This document shows, in pieces, positions 12,266 to 25,900 of a stretch of DNA of 64,000 nt. The stretch covers positions 113,921-177,920 of the forward strand of contig NW_002476217.1 in the NCBI RefSeq assembly GCF_000189635.1. The letters run 5' to 3'. A program made the position numbers and the translations under genes. Position 1 is the stretch's first letter. Each line of letters opens with the position of its first letter. The notes under the pieces were generated by a model. The model was not told where the DNA came from. It ran no database searches and worked only from the letters and a program-made list of their open reading frames with translations. The DNA is from Tetrahymena thermophila SB210 (Eukaryota; Ciliophora; Oligohymenophorea; Hymenostomatida; Tetrahymenidae).

Positions 12266-15099
12266 TCAATCTCTCTGGTTAACATAATCTTCATTTACTT
12301 CCTCAAAGTCAAAATCAAGATTTTCATAGTTAAAATAATCTTCTTCATCTTGTTCTTATAATTATTAGTTTTCGTTCTCATCATAATTTTATTCAACAAT
12401 GATTTCGTTTTCTTGTTAATCTTGAAAACCTCTTTGATGATTTTATGGTATTTTTTCTAAATTTTAATTTTTCTAAGAGTTATCTGTCTTAATCCTTAGT
12501 TACTCATTTAATGGAGACAAAGGTTTAGAGGGATTAGAGGACACTTAATGGCTTTGAGGTCTTTTTAAGTTGGAAAATTATATTTATTGAGGATAAGCAT
12601 TTATAAAAGGCTATGATTATTTGCTACTTTGTAGTGCAGATTAAGATGTATACTTTGTACTCTATGGAGATTTAATTGATGATAAAGAACCATGTATTCC
12701 TATGTTTGCGTTTTACTACTAGCTTTATCTTATTGTTGCTGTCTGTATCCTATAAGGTTTATTTAAATGGAAAAAGCCTTGGTTTTTCATATTTGTGTTC
12801 TAACTTAAAATTTATTAATCATTTTCAACAACTTATTTCTAATATAAATTGCCACTTTGTGGATGAGTGTCTTTGGTGCTGTTTAAATTTATTCTCTGAT
12901 GTGAAGAGTTAAATGTTGTTGATTAAGGTCTTTAGGATATTTATCGAGGGCCATTTTTAGAAAGACTTATCTATGAATTTATGCTGAGTTAAGATTTTTT
13001 AGTTTTTATAAACTGAGCATTTAGCTTATATTAGCTCTCTATTTAAGTTTATTGCTTTATTTTTTCAGGAATAATATACTTATTTGAGTTCAAATTTTAG
13101 TTATTAGTTTCTATAATTTGATTCTATAGGTCTTCATCAAACTAATTCTTTTCGAGATAATCTCTGTCTATATAGTCTTTGCTTTTCTATCTTGGAGGAC
13201 TATGGTTTTTCTGATCAAAATTTTAAGGAATTCGCTATAAGTTATTAAATCTTTATTAATTGCATATTTTATCATCAAATAACTATATTTGCTTTTGGAT
13301 TTCTTTTAATTTGAGTTCTTGGTTAAAATTTGTGCAACTTTGAGGTCTTAGAAGACTAGGCTTTAACAGAGCTTAGCTTTTTGATATTTTAAATTATCCC
13401 TACTTTTATTATGGCTTTTTATCTTCTTCTAAGTCCTCTTCTGCTTCACCATCTCCATACAACGTTTATATATTAGGTTCTCCTTTTTTCTTTCTTTCTC
13501 TTGATATTATTTCCATTTCTTCCACTAAATAATCCAACATTCTTTAATAAACTTCTCTATTCTAGTATTTTACGAATTCAGCTCCTTTTTATTCAGCCAT
13601 TTCCACATTTTTTGCAGCAACAATAGCTTTCATTTCTCTGGTAAACAAAGAGCCTTTTTTAGCCAAACCTTTTTTCATAAATTTGAAATCTTCGACACCC
13701 TTTAAAGGAGCACCACTCATTTTTATGTAACGCGAGAAATCTAAATAACAATATTAGCACAATCTTATCTATGTAATAATTAAATTAATTAAATTTAAAT
13801 ATTCGAATTAAAATATATAATAATATTTATTTATTTATTTACTTTTTAGCTCAAAAATTTTTTGTTTTGTCTTAATTTGCGATAATTCTCTACAGTTAAT
13901 TTAGGATATAATTTAGTCAACAGCTCAGGAATTTCACTTGTTTTATCTTTTACATAGTGAGACTCTTCTGTGTTTAGGATAAAGTTTTGTTCTTTTGGAA
14001 CTTCTAAAACAGCTGTTGAACTCACTTTTGAATATTTAGCATTTGGATTTTCCTCAAAATTATTGATAATGAATTCGTAAGTAACAGCGACTAAATCTTT
14101 TTTCTAAATCTTCTATTAGCAATAGAAACATTTTATGTTATTTTCAAGAGAAATTGGTCTCATTGTATTCGTAGTTTAAATGAGCTTTATCTCTTCAGGT
14201 CTTTAATAATTAGTGTCTAATATTAAGGGAGTGTTTTTTATTTTGTATTGATTCTCCTCTAATATATCTGGATCAATCTTTTCTCCATATAATCTCATAC
14301 TGCTGCAGTAAAGAAAATACAGATTATTATTTTTGTCAGGCTTGAAGTAGACAACCATTCTTTGAATCATAATCTTTTAAAATGATACATGAGCAATTCT
14401 TTGCACAATATTTTCACAAAATTTTCTCATTTCTTAAGAAATTATTTTACCTCTTAAGGGAACTGTACGCGAATACATTTCAGCTCCATCAAAAGTGGGT
14501 AACCTTTCATAAGGATCATATCTTTTGTCATATAAATGACGATAATTTACTCTTTTAGAAAAAACGCAAAGTTAAGGTGACCATATTGCTTAAATAACTG
14601 CTTAACTATCTCCATAAGGATCAATAAATTTTTGTAAAATGCCTGATTTTTTTTCAGTAAAATCAGTAAATAAAAATTCTTTTAACTTTTCTTTGGTCAA
14701 ATATCTAATAACAATTTATCCTTCATTTTTTGGAATATCAAATTTAATATGTTCTTCATTATGATTATTTTATTTTGAACTGTGAGCTTTTTTAAGATTT
14801 TCTTCTGATTACTCATCGCTATTTCTTACATTTTCAATAAACATAGCAACTATCCCGCTTTTAGACTCATTCCTTGTAAATGATTCAAATATTTTAGTGT
14901 TTTTTAGGTTGAAATCCTTCTTCATAAGAATACCTTCACCATTTTTAGAAGTGAAAAACCAATTCATAATTTTTCCAGATTAAAGTATAATTGTATCTGG
15001 AATTTTAACATTAAAACTAGCATCCTTCAATCCAGAGTCTTTAAGCCAAAGCAAATAATATAAATTTTCTACAAGTAGGTTAGTATTTCTTATAATCAT
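12266..15099 (-). CDS. Unknown protein with split CxxC pair, Q/N-rich C-terminus
   Basis: Two exons (13843-15099 and 12266-13768) joined by a 74-nt GT..AG intron (13769-13842) give 919 residues ending in TGA. The first 419 residues are globular-looking, with a CxxC (CFYC) near residue 322; the second exon opens with LCQYC near residue 422. The four cysteines could form one zinc site, and this is my main reason for joining the exons. A basic region follows (KKGLAKKGSLF), then helical sequence, a long Q/N/S-rich disordered stretch and an acidic tail. Alternative: two separate genes, with the downstream one starting at the in-frame ATG at 13720. If the intron is retained, the first frame ends at a TGA overlapping that ATG. 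I do not recognise the family; no signal or membrane segment. Confidence 0.5.
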
Positions 15100-16290
15100 A
15101 GCTTATTTGAATTAAGCAATTAAAATTAAAAAGAATAATCTTAAAATAATTTATCTGAATGTATTATATTTAAAAAAATGAGTTGATTAATTAATATATT
15201 TGTATATTCACTGAATTTAATTGTTAGTTACTTTTTTAATATCAAGGATTGGTAAAGATTTTTTTAATCAAATAGTTTAATTACAACAAAAAATTTATTT
15301 TTTTATCAACTCAAGTCTTATCTATCTATCTCTAAGTCATATCAAAAAGAATGAACATAAAAACTGAATTCTGTGATGCACAATTACATTATAAAATTTC
15401 CAAATATATCTCTTAAACTTCATCATTTGATTATTTAAAATATTTTAATTAAATTGTGAGAAATTAATATAACTTATTTTATTTAATCAACTTATGAAAA
15501 TAAATGAATTGATTTGAAGAAAAATATAATTTTTAATATATTAAAGCCTATTGTTAGTTTTTCTTAAATATATAATTAAAATTGTATTAAAAAATTAATA
15601 AAAATATCCAAAATTTTTTCCAAAAATTAGGCTTTGATTTAAATCTTGGTTGGATTTTATGAGGGAAGCTAGCCAGCTAGTTTTCTAAACTTCTATAAAA
15701 AAATTGAATTATTTTTAAAAAGTGAGTTAATATTAAAATTTATTTACAAATATTATTTTATACAAGAAGGTAAGCAAGCTTTAAATAGTATTTTAATGTT
15801 ATGTTTATATTTTTTAAAGATCTAAAACTTAACAAAAACAAATAAATATTAAATAATTTAAATATAATTGATAAGAAATAAAGATTCATTCATATTTTAC
15901 TAATAATTTTAATTTTTTATTTGTATATTAATTAGCTTAATATGTAAAATTTTAACAAAATAAGGAAACAAACAACTAATATATATTCTAGATCAGAACT
16001 GTAAATAATCAATTTATAAAATTATCAATAAAGAAATAATATGTTTTAATTCTATTGAATGCATTTTAGAGCATTAAAATAAATGAAGCAATTCTATGGA
16101 TGTAAATTAGATATTCGTGTTTAAGATGGAATTAATTTGTCTTTAAACACTTATTCAAAAATCATGCAATTAATTTAACAATAAATAAATAGATACAAAT
16201 AAAATAGTGTGTGAGTGAATGTAATAAATTTTTACAAAATATTTTTTGAATTACTGTTTCTTTATTTAATATGAAGTATTTATTATCTTT
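15100..16290. other. AT-rich intergenic region
   Basis: About 1.2 kb upstream of the CxxC gene and downstream of the next minus-strand gene. No coding frame or RNA gene recognised. Confidence 0.5.
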
Positions 16291-18254
16291 TCAGAAAACA
16301 AAATCGGGATACTCTTTTATTATTTTTTTAACTTTTCTTTTTTTTGATTTGCTTTTCTTTCTCTTTTTTTTGTCTTGTTCTTCCTCTTCTATTCCATCGG
16401 TTATTTTTAAATTACTTTTCTATAAAGATGAAACATGATTACTGTTTAAATCATTTTGAGACTATTTCCTTTCTTACTAAATATCGGGATTATCAGTTTT
16501 TTATTCATCTTTGCTTTAATTCTCATTGGAAGAAGGCATTTATTATTTGGAGCTTGGTGTATTTTCCTAATTATTTACTATATCATTTAACTTATCTTAA
16601 GAATTTATTTTTTTATTTTCAGCTTAAATGGGAGCTCCTAAATTTTCTAAACTTTAATGAGTATTCATTTTTCTATCGGTTGCTGATTCTATTTTATCAT
16701 CTTATTTCAAAACCTATTAAGTTTAGCTCATGATCATTTTGTACACTTTTTTTCTTGAAAAGACAGGCTTATATTGATCTTTAAATTCATTAGTCTTTAA
16801 TGTTATAACTCCCTATAATTCTTCAAAGCATTTTCTTTAAATTTATTAAGTTGCTTGCAACTTTTTAATGAGGCTGAGCTCGAGTTGCTCCATTTGATAA
16901 ATTTCATACTGCTTTTACTGTTTCAAATATTCTTCTTCCTAAATTTATTTACGGTAATTTTCAAGTTACCTTTCATTTTATTTATTTTTATATTCTGTCA
17001 CACGAAGACTGCCTTTTAATAGTTGCTACTAAATATACATTTTTTTCTTTTAGTTTTCCAAAGCTTATCTCTCTAAATACAACTTTCTTTTCTCTTCGTC
17101 TTCTTATAATTATTTTTTCACCGTATTGTAATGAGACTTATTTGTATTAAGTTATTCGTTTCTTGCTAAATCTCTATCATCACGCTTTTTCAATCTAAAA
17201 CGTTCATTTTCTTCTTACTTAATCTTTAACTTTTCTTATTCTTCACTTTAGTCTTTTTTTTTCTATAATTTAATAATGAAAAATTAAACTCAAAAATGTC
17301 AAATTCTATAACTATTTTTAGGCGCTTGCAAGCAACTAAGACGAATCAAATGGTAATAATTTTTTATTTCTTAAGATATGACAGGTAGTTTTTAATTACT
17401 TTTAAATTATAATTTAAAAAGAAATTAATTAATTAATTTACTTAATTTTAAAGCTCTTCATTTGATTTCTTAAGCAAGTAATACTCAAATGTCTACTTTT
17501 TTGTTTAAAATATCTTTTTACGGCTATTTATTTCTTCTTACTTAAGTAAGGCTATCCTGCCGCTTAGTATAGCAGATTCTATTTCTGCTTATTTCCTATT
17601 TCTCTTCATTTCTCCAAGTACTCTACCTAAACTAGCTCCTTCTGAATATTTTGATGCACTTAAATGAGATGTTGATGAATTTCCCGTTTTATGAAATTTT
17701 TCATTTATTAAAGGTGGAAGCTCCTTTGACTTTCTGTTAGTCAAATTTCCTTCTTTTTCTTTATTTAAGTAGCTGTTTTATGTTTTGATAGCTCCTTCTC
17801 CATTCTTTAAGTCTTATTTTGTGCTTTAATTAGAAATTTTATTTTGTAGCTCCTCTAAAGAGTTATGAGTACCTAATTAATGTTGAGATATCTTAGTTTA
17901 TTCTTTTAAATTATTATTTGAGTCTTTTATCTAGCTAGGATTCTAATCGTTTTTTTCAGTATTGGCTTCTTATTTCTTATCTTCTTGCTCTAAATTAGCT
18001 TGACTCAAATTTTAAACATGATCATTCATTGAACTTTGCTTAGTTGGAGACAATTATTTATGTATTTAAGACTGAGAGTTATTCTAATGCTACAATTGAG
18101 CCTAATCCATTTCAGAATTTTAACCATTTTCAGCATTTTGTTCTAGGTTTTACTTTGAAAGAAGCTATTTTTAGTCCTTTTAAACTTAATCTTCATTGTT
18201 TGCATCCTAATTTAAAGCAGACTAACTCTATTAATCAACTTGTTTTTCTGTCAT
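16291..18254 (-). CDS. Q-rich coiled-coil protein, function unknown
   Basis: Two exons (17442-18254 and 16291-17262) with a 179-nt phase-0 intron give 594 residues. Residues 1-190 are Q/N/S/E-rich and probably disordered. Residues 195-450 are strongly helical and charged, with heptad-like spacing (for example the block QMEQLELSLIKKLQA). The last 110 residues are again disordered, ending in a lysine-rich basic segment (KKKRKKKSKSKKRK) before a short hydrophobic tail. The intron is longer than its neighbours' and contains a GC-richer patch near 17320-17336 that could be a small exon, but including it breaks the frame unless other sites are used, so I left it out. No catalytic motif. A cytoskeletal role is only a guess. 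Confidence 0.5.
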
Positions 18255-19977
18255 TTGCTTTAGAATAAACTTCGAATAATTTATTTATATATACTTTAAA
18301 AGACTTTATAATTATTTTTCAAAGAAGTTTTAAAAGTGTATACAATATAACTTGTTAGCTTATTATTAATAAATAACATTTGTGGAATAAAAATAAACTA
18401 AGCAAAATCATCTCTTAAACATATTAGAACTTATACATATATTATATATCCCTAACTTAACCAAATTATATCTAAACCTAATATTTTAACAAGTAACAAA
18501 AATTTTTATAACTATAATAAAATATATAAAATAAATTATTTTTGTCTTGCATTTTTATTTATAATAGCTTCCTTCACTAGCTAAAAATAAGCCTAAAAGT
18601 ATTATCATTCTTAATAAGGATTTTATTTCTATTTAGGTGAATGCAGGGATAATTAATATATCGTTATTATAATCAAAAACTTCAATATTCAAGATATTTT
18701 AATTTAAATTTTCCTTCTATTTATATAATTTGAAACTAAAAGAAAAAAATTATTTTTTTTAAAGGACTATTTTATGCATTCAAGTTTAAATTAAATATTT
18801 ATTATTTGTAAAATATTTCATTAACTTAACTTGCATCAAATATTTTTAATATTTAAAAAAACATTATTGATAAATAAATAAATAAATTATTACACTATTA
18901 TATTTTCCAATCTCAGCCCTTAAAAATATATCAGTTAACTAATTGATACTTAATTATTAATATGCATTTTTACAAGATATTTTATATTTAAGTCCATATT
19001 TTTATCATCAAAATAATTTATATTTATTATAGCTAAACTAGTTTTTATCATTTTTTAATGTCAATTTCAATAGTTTATTAAATATGAGATAAATTAATAT
19101 ATTCTAGCTTCTTAGGTAATTGAATAAGTTTTAAATAATCAAAAAGGGTTTATCAATTTTGAGAAAAAATAGATCATTTCCTTGAGAAATTATATATGGT
19201 TTGAGATTTAATTTAAAGTTTGAATAGGTATCATTTTTGTTCAATATTAATTAAGCTATTTAAAATTAATATATTTTTGCTTACTTAGAGTAATATAACA
19301 TTAAACCTAAATACTTAAAGAAATATTTAAATAGCTTTTAATAGCCATAAAAGATATCAAATAAAATAATAGAATTATTGAAGTAAGAAAAAAAAAGTAC
19401 AAAATTAATAAAAGTTTATTAACTCTTACAAATTAAAATCTTAATAATATAGATGGTATTATCTATCTTTTCAGATAAAAATAAATGAAAGACATTAAGA
19501 ATTAAAAGATATTTTTTATTATGAATATTAAATTATAATTGATAAGAATGATAGACATAATAATAATATATTAATTTAAAATTAATAAATTGCAAAAAAT
19601 ATTTAGATTTATTTCTGTATAAAAAAATATGTTTATAATTAAATCAGCTCTATATTTTGTTATAAGGATTGTTGCCATAATTACAATTATTATTTATATA
19701 AAAAAATTATGTCATGAAATCAATTATATTAATTAAAATAGATGTATTATAAATTTTATTTTCTTTTATTTGCTAATAGATTAATTAATATTTATAAATC
19801 TTTAAAAAAAGCGCGGAATTACTAAAAATTTATATCAAATAATTTATTGATAAATTCATAGATTTATACATAACTAATAATTCACTTTAATTTATTTCAA
19901 ATAAAGAAGTATTTTTAGTATAAATTAATTATTTCAATTATTTTATTCAGAAACATTAAAAATCTAAGTCAAAGAAA
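18255..19977. other. AT-rich intergenic region, divergent promoters
   Basis: About 1.7 kb between the minus-strand coiled-coil gene and plus-strand RFC1. No coding frame or structured RNA recognised; extremely AT-rich throughout. Confidence 0.5.
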
Positions 19978-22900
19978 ATGAAAAAGAATAACTAGTCAAA
20001 TAGTTTATTGAAATATTTTAGTAAATAAGATACCAAAACTGTTAATAATTCGTAAAATTCTTCTAAAGACAAAGACAAAGAAAAAGATTCTAAAGAAAAA
20101 ACAAAAGAATCTTCATCTAAAACTTAATACAAATAAAGTAAATTATTTTTTTAATGATGATATTCTTCTACTATTTTGAAATAAAGCTAAGGAAATAAAG
20201 CATGAAGAACCTAAAAAATAAGAACAAAATAAGAAGCAAAATGAATAAAAGGAAGAAAAAGAAAAAAGAAATTTTAGTTAAGATATAAAAAATACTCGAT
20301 CAACTCCCATTAAAAAAGTTTAAGAGTAGAAAAAAGAAGAAATAAAATCTTCTAAAAATAAAATGAATGTAGAGAATTCAGGAACTGAAGAATTATCTGC
20401 CACTGAAAGTCTAACAGAACCTGCATTAAGCGAAAATGAGGAAAAAAATAAATCTTCCAATCAAAATAAAGGGAGAAATGTTTCAAGTGATAATAAATAG
20501 TAATAAGCGAAAGACGTAAAAATGAATTAAAGTTAGACAAGATCAAATGATAATAAAAAAGTAGATCCCAAGTAATCAAGTAAAAAGCCATAAAAGAAAA
20601 ATGAGACTGATGACGATGATTACGGTATTAATGATGAAGAAGAGGACTTACCCAAAAATAGCAAACAAAAAAAATTAGTATAAGGGAGCCAAAAAAAAAA
20701 TAAAATGATAGTTGAAGATGATGATTATGAAGAAAAAGAAGAGGATAAAGATGATAAGGAGTTGCATAAGAATAGTAAATCAAAAAGGGTTTTAGTAAAA
20801 GGAGGATAAAAATAAAATAAAATGATAGATGAAGATGACTATGATGCTGAAGAAGTAGATGATTATGTAGAAGTAAAAAAAACTACCAGCAGGACAAAGG
20901 CTTTAGAAGAAAAGAATTTAAAAAAAATAGAAGAAAATAAACAAAAGTAATAAGTTTCTGCAAAAAAGGATAAAGCTCCTCCTTAAAAAGATAAAAATAG
21001 TTCTAATGGAAATATAGATTCTGATATTTTAGCAGGATAAACAATTGTTTTTACTGGTGATTTTGATGGAATTTCTAGAGATACTATGTCTAAAATAGTT
21101 ACAGATATGGGAGCTAAAAATACAGGTAGTGTTAGTGGAAAGACCACATTGCTTGTCCATGGAAGTGTTTTGGAGGATGGAAGACCTCCTGAATAAGGAA
21201 AAAAATACTAAACAGCAAAATAAAAGGGAACTAAAATTATGAATTAGTCTTAATTTAGTGATTATTTAAAGGATTTAACAGGAAAGAGTCTAGAAGACTA
21301 TGCAAATGTTGGTTAAAATGGAAGTAGATTTGATAAATTTGCTGCTGTGCCTAATAATAACAACAATAATCCTTAAACTCAATAGAAAAAAGACTCTCAA
21401 CCTTCCAAAAAAATATTATAACCACTAAACAAACCCAAAGAAGCTACTAAATATGATCCTAAAAGTAAATAATAAAATTAATAACCGTAAATGGTCATCC
21501 ATAAGCCTCCTAAATAAGAATAAATTTGGACAGAAAAGTATGCTCCAAGCAGTATTAACCTATGCATTGGAAACTAAAAGAATTATGAAAAAATGATGGA
21601 ATGGTTGCATGATTGGGTTGAAGTTGTAATAAAGGGTAATAAAAAATAAGTTAAAAATTCATTTTTCAACAGAGCTTAGGGGGTACCTGATAATTCAAGT
21701 AATGTTAATGCAAAAGCCTGCTTATTGAGTGGTCCTCCAGGAATAGGAAAAACAACATCAGTAAGACTTATAGCTAAGTTTATGGGATATGAAATAAGAG
21801 AATGGAATGCTTCGGATGAACGTAATAAAAAGAGTGTTAACAATATACTAGGAGACCTTAAATCTAACTCTATTCTAAATTTATTAAAAAAAAATAATAC
21901 AAGTGATTAAACAAACAACAAGGCTGATGATGAAGTCGAAGCTAAAACAAATAAAAAATTCATAATATTAATGGATGAAGTTGATGGTATGTCTTCTGGA
22001 GACAGAGGTGGTAACCAAGCTCTTATAGATGCTATCAAAAATACAAATGTACCAATCTTTTGTATATGTAATGATAGGATGAATCCTAAGATTAGGAGCT
22101 TAGCAAATCACTGTTATGATATCAAGTTTATAAAGCCAGCAAAATAAGATGTTGCAAAATATATGAAAAATGTATGTGAATAAGAAGGATTTAAAGATGT
22201 TGAAATAGAATCATTAGAAGCAATATCAGAAAGGTTTGGAAATGACCTCCGTTAAACATTAAATTTTTTGGAAATGCATTTTAAGACGAGCAAGAGATTA
22301 TAGGGAATTAATTCTAAACAACTAAATTCAGGTTAAAAGGATGCCACAGTAATGCTAGATGCATTTTAGGCCTCAACTTAGTTGATGTAGAGTTTCAAAT
22401 TCTAAAAAATGACTTTGAGAGAAAGAATAGAACTATTCTTTATTGATTATGATTTGATCCCACTATTAGTTCACCAAAATTATCTCGATACTATCAAACC
22501 TAGAGAAGATGCATCTAAAAATAAAAAAAATGATAATTTTAATGTAAAAGAACTTTAAAATCTAGTAGATGCAACTTCATCTATAGCGTAAAGTGACTTA
22601 TTAAGTAAATCTATTAGATAAAGTGGTAATTGGTCATTACTTCCAAATTTTGCTTTTACAAGTTGTATCTACCCATGTGATAAAGTTTGTGAAGATAAAC
22701 CTATATATCCTAGATTCCCTGAATGGCTTGGTAAGTTTTAAACAACTAAAAAAACAACAAGAGAACTAAGAGAATTCAGAGTATCTCTCTCAAAAAGTAT
22801 ATCTGGCTCTAGATTTGCTGTAAAGTTTGATTATGTGCCATTTTTACTCAAAATTATATTGAGCCATCTAAAGAAAGGAAAAAACTCAGATATAGAGACA

Positions 22901-23398
22901 GTTTTAGATTACTTAGAGTATTATAATATAAAACCCTAACACTTAAAGGAACATCTCAATGATTTATAATACCCAAAAAATGATTATTATGGTGTTGTAT
23001 CTAGTGATATAAAGACAAAATTAACAAAAGAATACAATAAAAGATATTCCGATAGCAGTAACAAAATAAAAACACAAAAAAAGCAAAGCAAATCAGAACC
23101 TTCATAAGGTAAGTATGATAAAAATTTAGATGATGTCGTCTATTCAGATACAGAAGAGTTATAATTAGATGAAAATGGGGATGTTGTTGAACCTTAGTAA
23201 GATGAATAAGAAAAGTCAAAGATAAAAAAACAATAATAGAAAAATAAATAAAATAATAAAAGTAAGGCACCTAAAACTAAAAAACCTAAATCTAAAAAGA
23301 GCGGTAGCGATTCACTAACAGAAGAAATCAGCGAAGATGAAGATGGTTCAAACAGTTTAAATTAATTCATAGTTGATGACACCGAAAACGATGATTGA
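19978..23398 (+). CDS. RFC1: Replication factor C subunit 1 (clamp-loader large subunit)
   Basis: Two exons (19978-20137, 20187-23398; 49-nt intron) encode 1,123 residues, close to the human length. RFC1 is the large subunit of the nuclear RFC pentamer, which uses ATP to load the PCNA clamp on primer-template DNA. Domains in order: an N-terminal PCNA-interaction-like motif (SNSLLKYF, residues 7-14); a long lysine/acidic linker; a BRCT domain around 335-425; the AAA+ core with Walker A GPPGIGKT near 569, WNASDERNKK just after, Walker B ILMDEVDG near 647, sensor-region ICNDRMNPKIRSL and the GNDLRQTLN motif; then the RFC1 C-terminal collar and a K/D/E-rich basic-acidic tail. The AAA+ and BRCT order is diagnostic for RFC1 over RFC2-5. 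Many short lysine-rich repeats in the linker and tail are typical of ciliates. No frame breaks seen. Confidence 0.5.
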
Positions 23399-24251
23399 TT
23401 AGATTAATTAATTAACTAAAAATAAAAGGAAAACTAAAAACTTGTTAATACATTTATATATATAAATAAATAAATATGTATTAATAAAATCTATTTTATT
23501 TTATAAATTTATTTATATATTATAATTCTATGATAAATGTCAACAGGCATTTTTTTTTCTTTAATAAAGTATTCAGGATTTTTAAAGTAAATAACCCATA
23601 TCCTTAGGCATATAGAATATTATTTTTATGTATTTATTTTCAGGTATTCTGGTTAATAATAAAATTACAAAATAATTATTTTAAATTTACTAAATAAATT
23701 AAATAATAACAGTATTTCCTTGTTAAAAGGTTTTCTAACTTAAAAGCTTTACAAAAGCCTAGAGTCAAAATGAAAAAATTAGGATAAAAAATATTCAATT
23801 TATTGAAACTTATACTATGAAAAATGACTAATGTAAATATAAATTTTTTTTAAAAATGAAAAAACTTAAATTACTAAAAAATTATTTTATTAAAAATAAG
23901 GTCATTTTAATTATTTAAAATGCATTCCAATAAAAATAAAATAAATTTTGAAAATGATAATTGATAAGAGGATATTTCATCTTTACATAGAAGATTTAAG
24001 TATTTATTCTACATTTTAAGAAATAAATTCTGATTATAAAAAATTTTATTATTGGTATACATCAATGATTGAAGAAATTTCATTACAGTTTAAACTTAAA
24101 ATTTTTATGAATAACAAACATATGGAAAAAAACTTTTTTTTTTAAATCAAAGAAATAATTTTAATACATTTTTTATAGAAAAATTACTAACTATAAAAGC
24201 AGAAAATAAATAATTGAAAAATAGTATTTGAATGAAATATTTTATTTTAGA
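23399..24251. other. AT-rich intergenic region, convergent gene ends
   Basis: About 850 bp between two convergent genes. Contains an 'aattaattaactaaaaataaaa' type low-complexity tract after the RFC1 stop. No gene recognised. Confidence 0.5.
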
Positions 24252-24959
24252 TCAAAATATAAGTTAATTTAGTGATTTGACTTCAAATGATCTTATTAAA
24301 TTGTTATTTATAATTTTCCAAGAATCAGCAAAAGTCTGACTCAGTCTAAACACTAAAGTATAAATGGCTTATACTCTTAGAATTAATGATAAAATTATTA
24401 AAAAGCTGTGTGTTTCGAAATTAAAGATTCTTTACAAGTAGGTCATTCCAATAACTATTCCATAAAAATAGCAGCATATAAACAAAACAGTAACAATATG
24501 GTAAGCTATAGTGTCTTATTACTTTTTGTACCTTAGAATGTCTCTAATATTCATAGGAAGGTTGCAAAACGTTGAGTAGTAAAGAATTAAAGAGTTTTCG
24601 ATAATATTACTTTGAGTGTAATACGAAATAAATGAAAGTAATATGGCTAAGCTGTGGTGAATAAAATACCATGAAGTTAATTTCTTTAGATAAATCTTGA
24701 TTATCATGTCATAAGTAAAATAGCTTGAAGGGATAAACCAAAGGAACAAATAACTATTTTTCAAATAGATTTGATAGTCTTAGCTGTCTGTAAAAGTATA
24801 GGACCCATAATAAGTTATCATTTACTTTATTGAGTTTATTATAATCCAATGAGCCATTGAAGTAAGGCAAAGAGTAATATTTTTATTTTCAGCTTTTGCT
24901 AAAAATATTTTATAAACTAAATGCCAGAAACCAATCATTATAAAGTAAAAGATGATCAT
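24252..24959 (-). CDS. TLC-domain multi-pass membrane protein
   Basis: An intron-free frame of 235 residues with about six hydrophobic segments. The key feature is the SWYFIHHSLAI motif around residue 93-103, the His-His core typical of the TLC (TRAM/Lag1/CLN8) fold, followed by a conserved-looking loop with an E-N-x-L pattern and a helix carrying NLPMNIRDI. TLC proteins sit in the ER or other endomembranes. Lag1-type members make ceramide and others sense or handle lipids. This protein lacks the long acidic Lag1 motif I would expect in a ceramide synthase, so the TMEM56/FAM57-like subgroup is more likely. The first ATG lies in the first hydrophobic segment; a slightly longer N-terminus in an unseen upstream exon is possible. 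Confidence 0.5.
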
Positions 24960-25139
24960 TTCAATATTAAAGTTTTTTTTTGTATAATTTTAGTATTTAA
25001 TTCTAGTAGTTTTAAGTTATTGTTATTGTTATTTTTATTTAATTTTTTATTTATAATAAATATTTAGTTTTAGAAGTATTTATTTAAGCTAAAATACTAG
25101 GTTTTATAAAATAGATATATTTTATAAAATATTTAAAAA

Positions 25140-25900
25140 TCAGTATCATGCAAGTTTGTTAGTTACATGAAGGAATTAATTTATTTAAACGTATTTGCAT
25201 TTCAAAAATAATTCAAAAAAGAAAAAATCATGAATTCATCAGAAAAAATGCTAAATCTTTATAAAATAGACCTATTTTCTAAATTATTTAACTATCTATT
25301 CCATCTCTTTTTGGCACTCGAAATAAATCCCACTCAAAAAAAAGTTGATATTTTAAAAATAAATCAAAATTATTTAATTCCTAAATATACCAGAATTTTT
25401 AGATATGATAATTCTTTATAAAATATGATCTATTTGCTAAAATATTTGATAATAAATTTCATAATTATAAAATATTTTAAAGAAGAAATACACTTAAACT
25501 TATTTTTATTTCAAAAATGAATCAATAATATGAATAAATCCTAAATTTACTAGAATTTCTAATAACGCTAATTTATAAAATAATTACTAAAATATTTAAA
25601 AATGAATATTAATCAAGTATATTTGAAAACGTATTTACATTTTTAAAATAATTCAATATTAATTTGAATAAATCCTAAATTTACCATAATTTATTATGTT
25701 GCTAATTAATTTTAAAATAGAACTATTTACAAAAATATTTAACAATTAATTTGATATCTGTTTGAAACTTGAAAGAGATAGATAATTGATTCAAACAAAT
25801 TTGCGTTTGAAAAATAAATCAAAATAAATTTGAATTAATCTTAAATTTACTCAATTTTATTAATTTCGAGATTTTAATCTGAAATATTAAAAACTTTAAT
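25140..25900. repeat. Degenerate tandem repeat, about 130-165 bp unit
   Basis: Four diverged copies share the order 'attca..aatttgaataaatcctaaatttac' then 'ctaatttataaaata' then 'ctaaaatatttaa'. The 'taaatttac' type anchor occurs near 25380, 25543, 25675 and 25848. One copy carries a 96-codon frame (25230-25520, TAA/TAG as Gln), but it only tracks the repeat and has no other support. Probably repeat-derived spacer. Confidence 0.5.

Noticed and set aside
16344..16733. Long plus-strand frame rich in F, L and S
   Set aside because: Antisense shadow of the K/E/Q-rich minus-strand coiled-coil gene; its hydrophobic text is the complement of lysine and glutamate codons.
25230..25520. 96-codon open frame on plus (MNSSEKMLNLYKI...)
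   Set aside because: It lies inside a degenerate repeat, its codons track the repeat unit, and no splice or homology support is visible.
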